Shown piece by piece: positions 57,101-64,000 of a stretch of DNA of 64,000 bases. The stretch is from NCBI GenBank assembly GCA_036250195.1, contig JAVHZZ010000005.1, positions 184,026,448-184,090,447 of the forward strand, read 5' to 3'. Each line of letters begins with the position of its first letter. Within the stretch, counting starts at the first letter, position 1. Under the pieces are notes generated by a model. That model worked only from the letters and a program-made list of their open reading frames with translations, was not told where the DNA came from and did no database searches. Made by a program: the position numbers and the translations under genes. Source of the stretch: Mixophyes australis. Its lineage: Eukaryota > Chordata > Amphibia > Anura > Limnodynastidae.

Positions 57101-59820
57101 AGATGATAGATGAAAAAAATGCTAAATATTTGTTTACAAGCAGGTAATCAACCAATGTCCTTTCCGAAACCTGGTATTTAGTTTAAAGTATAAATGTATC
57201 ACTGACTTCTTTAATGGGTGGAGTGTTTCAGTGCAAACCTTAGGATAATCTACCATCATAGCTGTAACAATTGTGCTGACAGATGTAGGCAGAATAGAGA
57301 AAAGAACACATGCTGACTTTGTTTCCATAGGAAGAAAAAGCAGTTTCACCTGCTGAGCTAACGAGAAAGGTCTGGACTCTATCCAAGCCAGCTCATGTTT
57401 ATTAGATTATATGCATGCATGACTTGTAACTGACTTCCCATGTTTTCTGTCTAAGGTAGTATAGAGATTACAAAACATTATTATTCAAGTGTTGTGTCAT
57501 GCTAGTGATTTTATTTAGCTAGCTCTTCCCTGCCAAATGGGCCTGCAGTTATAATTTTGCAAATGTGAGAGTTCAAGGAAGGAGTTAAAAGATAAAATAT
57601 GCTGTAGCTAAAATACCAGGTGCTCTAAAATAAAAATGCATTTTAAACCATTTACTGCTCTCTGTTTCATATAATAGTGAATCGGATGCCTGAAAGTGTT
57701 TTTTTTTTTTTAAAAAAGAACTGGGAAGCACATTTTCACCATTTCTCTTATGATGACACTTGTAATGGGTGATTGAATAAAATATACTGTATATATTTAG
57801 CATTATACCAAATTAGATTAAAAACTGATAAAAAAAAAAATAGTAAAACTAATATAAATATTTAAACACTCAGGCAATATTTAAAATTAGTCTAAAATTC
57901 ACTGATTCTTTATCAGATAATAATTTCTACCTAGAAAGAAGAGGACATACATGAAATAATTTGTGTACAACTCCTAAAACGTGAATATATAGGACTGATG
58001 CAGAATGGGACATTTACCTATTTGCGTGGTGCGTCTTGGGTGAAGTTGCTCTGCGCATGCAAAGAAAGTGCCACTTATGCCCATCTGCACCTCGGAGATT
58101 TGGAGCGGAGAAGGGAAGGGGCATGCAAATACACATAAACACATATTTATCTGTAATGAATCTGCCAAGTGCCAAATCAGCTCTCCATGCGATCCAATCC
58201 TATTTGCATAGAAAAAGTAATAGGCCAGATTAACTAAGGTGACATTTTTCTTTAGAACAGTACCATATCTATTAATTGTACAAAACTAACTTAAAATTTC
58301 TTATACTTACTCTATACTATTTCCCTTTACATTATTTGGTAGTAGTCATCATTATTAAAATTCCCAAAATACAAATACTAATAAAAAAATAAAATAGACA
58401 CATACTGTTAATATATTAATAACCTCCTGTGAAGGGTATCTCTATTCTTGGTGCATTAGTGAGCTTTTACGTCATAAGTACTCATTAGGGACATGTACAG
58501 AAAGGAAACAACCCTCTTTCAGTATATTAGTAGATAAGAGTCATTAGCACTAAAAAGGACCAAATGTCCCTTAGTTCTGTGCAAGTGACGATTCACAATG
58601 TTGGGCAAATAGATGAATTGATCATAATCTTTATTTTAACCAGTTCAAATAAAATGATTTGTTCCAAATTTATGAAAGTCATTTACAATGTATATATTAT
58701 GGATTTTCTTGGTTTTGGTTTTATGTTTTTTTAAAAGAAAAATACAAAGTCAGAAGACAATTCTGTTCACAAATGACCGTTTAAGAAACAACTTTAGTTT
58801 GAATCATTTTTTTTGTTTTTTTAACATGGCATTTCCAAATCAGGTTGCCATCTGCAAAACAATGACATTCATAGAATCTCAAAATTTCCCAAAACATCTT
58901 CAACCTTTCTAACTAGCAGTCACCAAAAATATTTGATCTTTATATGGTTATAGAACTAAAATGTGACTACTAAAACCTATATAATTTTAACTAAGGGGTA
59001 TTTTATCTCATATAAGTTAATTTCTGCTATTGATCTATGTATTTTGTAACTGACTTGTATTTATATATTCACACGCACTATTGGAACACAACACACTAAA
59101 CAATATACAATACTGTATTGTATGCTGAATTTAGTACAGTGTTTGACTCACTCTAATATGTAGGTAACCATCCAGTCTGCAAATGTAATGTTAGTGCTTA
59201 ACATTTTAGTAATTTTCATTAGACCTACCCTGGGATTCAATTCTCTTGTATTTAAAATTATACATAATTCCTTGATTTAATAGCTTTGTGAATTTCAACT
59301 TGATTTAAATATTTTCTCCCTCATTTATCCAGTGGTACTTAGGTGGAGGTTGTGCTAACTTTAGTAAGACTTTGTTATAATTCATAACAAGCAGATATTA
59401 TTATATGTTATTTTTGGATAATTTATTTGAATTTGAATTTACTCTGTGCAGGTAATTATTATACACACCTGTATATCCGAAATAGATACAGTTTATTTCA
59501 TTATTTGGTTTTGGGTTGTAATACAGCTTCTAATAGTTGCCAGAAGAGTGAACCACTGCTGATAGTTGATTTAAGGTAAATGATGCTCAAACAATTTTGT
59601 GGGGCAAAATGAAGTCCATGTTTTGGCAGTTCGAACTGAAAAATTGCCGAATGCCAAATATTTTGTAATCAATGATGCACATTGGCAGTGATAGAAAAAG
59701 ACAAAATTCCAATGTTTGTGATGACAAGTGCCAAGGACAATGTGCCTATGTTAATGAAGAGGGCAGTGTTTGCAGAGCCACAGTGGACTAGGCTGTAGGG
59801 TGGGAGAATTTTTTATTTAT
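54110..59820. other. Long quiet AT-rich region
   Basis: No gene, RNA or named repeat in about 5.7 kb. The block at about 57985-58225 has a higher GC content and CpG-bearing GTGCGT/GCGCATGC motifs, which could mark an old element, but I see no ends. Frames up to 80 codons have no recognisable domain. Confidence 0.45.
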
Positions 59821-59824
59821 GTAA

Positions 59825-59853
59825 TACCATTTATTTATATAGAGCCAGCACAT
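59825..59853 (-). repeat. LINE/SINE 3' tail scrap
   Basis: ACCATTTATTTATATAGAGC followed by CAGCA matches the 3' tail of the LINE at 46447 in the same orientation. Very short. Confidence 0.4.
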
Positions 59854-61540
59854 GTGTGATGAGCAAAGTTCGAAAACACAAAAGAAGAGTGCTAGGTGAC
59901 GGTGTACCCTTCATTTGTGAAACATCACAGAATGCCAATTAACTGTTTTCTTTACATCTGCTAGTGAATTGCACAAAAATTCAAATGGAAAATGTTCAGT
60001 AGAGTAAACAGGAAAGCAATGCAATAAAACGACATGACATATGAATCAGACCCAATCATCTCACCCCTTGATTCTGTAGTTCTTGTTTCTCATTTGCTGT
60101 TCTTGATCCTCTCTAATCCAAGTCAATACAAAGTAAAAAAAAGTATATTTATTTCATTGTCTTCTTTTATTTGTTTAAATGATATTGATTTAAAATATGA
60201 TGGATCAAGATCTGACGATGAGATGTGTGTATTTTGTTTAGTTAAAAGTTATTTGATGGCCTGTTTTTTGTCTGTTTTTTACACTGATGATGTGAACAGC
60301 AAATTAAGATGTGGCTATTATCACTGTTAAACCAAAATAATCTTCAGACAACACAAAGAAATTTAGTAACATGTTGGTTCATAGCTACATACCAACAACA
60401 GACATACAAGGAAAGAAGAAATCAAAGGGATCGCCAGGCCATCACTACTGTAAAAATTGCATAGGCTGCATAAACAATCCATCAACCGCAGTCAAAACCC
60501 ATAAGGAAGTCAAGTCCATATATTAACTAACCATTTTTCCCCAGCACGTCCTGAGTTCTTTTTTAGCCAAATAAAAGGGCCGTATAAGATAAAACTCAAA
60601 CAAAGAACAATTTCTATTACTATGGATCTAGACCTTGTTTCATACGGGTTCCTTTTCACTTCATTGAGGCCACCCTACAGAGGAAGTGATTTGCAGTCCA
60701 CCCACGTTCTAGCAAAACCAAATGGTTATTGCGGCAGCATCTTCTTACTGTGTAGATTCAAATAAGGAAAGGATGTAGGGGTAAGAAATTTGTTATTTAT
60801 CTAACAGCCCAACCCCTTATAAGGAGCGCATAATTTTTATTGCATATAATTTAAAATATGGCATACGTTTCTTGACTTAACCTATAACTGAACCTATAAC
60901 TTTTGTTTTTGGTGAAGCTCACTATGTTAAGCTATGTTAAGTTAAATTAAATAGCATAAATTACATTGAGTCCAGTAACCCACCAATCGGGTAGGCTTAC
61001 CAATATTTCTAACAATGGTCTAGTACCTCTAACAATATTCTCCTCTATGCAGACAGTAAGTAGTATCGCTGACTGGCATGTTTCAAACAAGCAGTCCTGT
61101 TGTTGATGTCCCTCCCTTGTGAACAGCTCATTCATGCAAATGGGAAATTCACAAAGGAGCATAAGTGAATGTAAAACTATGTAGTTTATCTTAAAGGAGA
61201 TGGTTGCCTAAAGCCAAGTCCCATTACTGCAATTTGTCTGAAGGCTTGGAAGCAGAGGACATGTCTGTACAAAAGGGTGTCATGTGATTGACTGTGAGTA
61301 TAAGGCCAGGGGTAGTTCTTCACTGAGATAATATATCCAAACCAACATGCTTAACTATACTCAGCAGCCACCAAGACTTGCCATGTAGTTGTAGTATCTT
61401 AGAGTGTAACCCTTTGGAACAACAGAAGTGTAATATTGCAGACACATTAAATTAGATAATAAAAGTCACTCAAGGATGGTTATCAAGATGTCCAGAAACC
61501 AAGGAAATGCTTACCGGTGGAAACAGATTCAAGGACAATG
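59854..61540. other. No recognisable feature
   Basis: The frame at 60034-60330 (98 codons) is hydrophobic and Ser-rich without recognisable domain; I do not call it. Confidence 0.4.
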
Positions 61541-61544
61541 TAAG

Positions 61545-61690
61545 AGGTAAAGGACAAGCAGGTAGTGTAGTCAGGTCCGAGCACAGGGTCAGTGGCAGGC
61601 AGCAGGCAAATAGTATTGTCAGGTCTGGGCTCAGGGTCTGCTGGTAGGTGCAGGCATATAGCAGTTAGGTCCAAGTACATGGTCAGCAAC
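61545..61690 (+). repeat. Degenerate ~50-bp tandem repeat, about three units
   Basis: Units share GTCAGGTC(C/T)G(A/G)GC-CAGGGTC and GGCAGGCAGCAGGCA-type runs: about 61570, 61618 and 61664. CAGG-rich. Origin unknown. Confidence 0.5.
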
Positions 61691-62106
61691 AGTGAATAAA
61701 CCAAAACAAAACAATCGACGGAAACAGAACCTACAATCAGCACTGATAGTTATGAGAGGCAGAAAATAAATGCACAACACAGGTGCTGGCATGAGGATGA
61801 TGTTAATTGTCACATTGCTCGAATGGCAAAAAAATCAGCACACAGTGACATCTCAGGTGGGAGAATATTACAGCACTAATAGTACAGAATGACAGATGCC
61901 AGGACTCAAAGTCTTGACAGTGTGTAATTCATGTGGTGCTCACATGACGGTCTCTTCGGGCCAAATATAGTGTGCTGTTAATGAATTTTTCTACCAGTAG
62001 TGTTATTGTTATTCAGCCAGAAGTATCTATCCATTTAAATACAGTATACTCATATAATCATGTAAAATTACTATCTATTACTATTACTATTATTGTAAAC
62101 ATTTTA

Positions 62107-62420
62107 GTCCTGATTCATTAAGGCGCACAAAGCAAAAAAAAAAGTAAATTTGCTCCTGGACAAACCATATTACAATGCAAAAGGTGCAAATTGGTTTATT
62201 ATTTTGCACGTAAGGAAAATACTTGCTGCTTTTTCATGTAGCATGCAAATACTTGATAGCTTTATTATTACACTGAAATTTAAAGTTGATCTAGGACATG
62301 CCCTACCCCAACTTTAAATCTGCCCCACATTTTAAATTTACCTCTCCCTCCAATGCAACATGGTTTTGCCAAGATGCAAATTTAGTCCTTTATTTTTGCT
62401 TGCCTTAATGATTCAGGCTC
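62107..62420. mobile_element. GGGYCTGATTCATTAAGG MITE, copy 4, inverted core
   Basis: Ends GTCCTGATTCATTAAGGC and GCCTTAATGATTCAGGCTC. The core is the complement of copies 1 and 2: CAATGCAAAAGGTGCAAATT, CATGTAGCATGCAAATAC, GGACATGCCCTACCCC. No clear duplication (TTA against ATT). Confidence 0.85.
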
Positions 62421-64000
62421 ATTGTATGAATAGGTATTATATTGGTAACATTTTCCTTCATTTATTTTTTTATATATAGGAAAAGTATAATGTACATTAG
62501 TTAGCTCTTTGTTTACCTGAAACTGAATTTTCCCAAATGCAAAATACCTGCAGAACTGATATAGGATTATTTTGAGGGAATGTGCCTGAGCTGTATAATA
62601 GAAAAAAGCAACTAATACGCACATTTAACTTAAAAACATATGGCTAGCATTTTTACAATGCATGACAATTCTATGCAGGAAACGTCGCTGTAGAGCAATT
62701 AAGGAAATATTGTTTGTTCATTTACTTCCTAAATATGTGAATTTGGGTTTAATGAGTATGTGTAACATTTAAGGAATTTTCCAGGATCGTTAACACTGTA
62801 CTAAAAGTGAACATCCATGTAGGTTTACAGTTTATTGCTTTTCGATGTGTTACAATTAGATTTACATAGAAGTGATGGCTGTACTCTTGAACAGCTTTTT
62901 ATCATAGAAGAAGGTGTGATTGGAACCTTTCCAAGTGAAAGGAATGTGTCCATAGCTAACATTTCCTATTTTATTTATGACATTTCTACTTTTCTTCATT
63001 TCGGAAACCAGGATTAGCAAGTGCGGACAGTATCACTTCTTGCTAAACCCAGGAAAAATGAGTCCATAATAGCAGACCTGGTTTTGATTACATCTAGTAA
63101 TCAAAGTGTGCACAGAATGGCTTGATTAAATGTTTCAGAAAATGTTAATGTAAATATCAGGAAACTCATTATTTAAAGTTATACAACCCAGTGAAATTTA
63201 GGAGTAGACATGGGAGAATGCATGTATGTTTCACAAACAGATTTAATGTTCACTGCTATTTAAGAATATATATAGGTTTAATATCCAGATATCCATCTTC
63301 TATTAAGTTTTGCAAACCAGAAAGGAAAGAAAAAAATGAGTTGCTGCTGTTTGATGAGAATAAGACATTTTTACTAAATCTTAACTCGTGTAGTCAATGT
63401 GAGGTGCACACTTTAAGTGGTGGAGGTCATTTCTGAAATGAAAAATTACTGAGCTGATTTCTGCCAAAGCGCATAGATATATAGAGCAAGATGGCAGCAT
63501 TTGCAGACGAGTAGAACTTTGCACAGGCTGAGAGGAGGGCAATGCACAGGCCAGAATGAGGGCATTCCTTGCTATAGAATAGACTCACTATTGTGCCTAC
63601 ATTTGAAGAGTGTGGAGAGGAAATATTTTTAGGGGTGGAGGGGGCATTTTTAATCTACAAATAATTAGAATTTTGCATCACTTGAGAGTTTGCATTCTTT
63701 AGGTTTCATTCTATACTTTTAATGGATCCCCAACCCTAGCAGAAAAGCACACATCTAGATGCATTCAGAAGGAATGTAATAAAAAGATTTGCACAAAAAG
63801 TGGCACATTATAAAAGCAATCCTTGTGTTCCCTAACTCATCTGATTAGTGTAAGCTGCAAAAGAGGCTAAACTGAGCAGTATTTTAGGAGAAAAATTGAA
63901 AAGGTATCTTTCTAAAGTGGTAGGAAGCTGAAATTACTGACATTTGCACTTTTGCACAGTGTACCTCAAATTATACCACCTCTGTGGATGCCTAAGTACC
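62421..64000. other. No recognisable feature (3' end of window)
   Basis: AT-rich; a slightly purine-rich patch at 63480-63560. Frames of 60-80 codons have no recognisable domain. Confidence 0.45.

Noticed and set aside
57985..58225. Slightly GC-rich block as a CpG island or promoter
   Set aside because: Few CpGs and no TATA, start-site or gene context. More likely an old repeat without visible ends.

Overview
The window looks like non-genic, repeat-rich DNA of a large vertebrate genome, most likely a frog. It is AT-rich overall. I could not support a single exon of an ordinary host gene in 64 kb. All protein-coding signal that I can name comes from transposable elements. The frog assignment is inference: it rests on the mix of Harbinger, hAT, Tc1, L1, L2/CR1-type, Ty3/Gypsy and V-SINE-like repeats and on repeat families that I associate with anuran genomes. 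It was not tested by a search.

Layout. At 0.5-4.2 kb there is a complete PIF/Harbinger element (20-bp perfect terminal inverted repeats, TTA duplication) that still holds the exons of the Myb/SANT-like accessory protein but no visible transposase. At 5.9-6.5 kb there is a solo LTR with a 5-bp duplication; 7.9-8.3 kb and 17.7-18.5 kb hold two other Gypsy-type LTRs. At 9.15-13.4 kb lies a 4.3-kb hAT element with a perfect 8-bp duplication, transposase remnants and several minisatellites. At 13.6-17.4 kb there are small palindromic elements (MITEs). At 19.6-20.8 kb there is a second complete hAT element filled by a 53-bp minisatellite, followed by Tc1-type ends. At 21.9-22.5 kb there is a repeat with a hammerhead-ribozyme-like motif. 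At 25.3-26.2 kb there is a Gypsy pol fragment joined to an LTR-like sequence; Tc1 transposase fragments lie at 27.1-27.5 and 30.4-31.0 kb. L1-type ORF2 fragments lie at 32.5-32.7 and 43.1-44.3 kb, and a truncated hAT with a G-rich minisatellite at 34.9-36.2 kb. At 39.8-41.8 kb SINE copies, a palindrome and a Harbinger-type MITE are nested. An L2/CR1-type LINE 3' half with an open reverse-transcriptase frame is at 46.4-47.75 kb. At 48.3-50.3 kb two copies of an unclassified repeat flank a second, decayed hammerhead-like motif. From 50.8 to 64 kb the DNA is quiet, with a few MITEs and a (CT)n tract.

How the parts relate. The SINE shares its 3' tail with the LINE copy in the same window, which suggests mobilisation by that LINE type. 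The small palindromic elements mostly carry 3-bp duplications and G-rich termini, and some sit in targets that resemble the known Harbinger target; this suggests that they depended on Harbinger-type machinery. The most interesting candidates are the two hammerhead-like motifs and the RFX-type X-box plus CCAAT modules spread by one MITE family.
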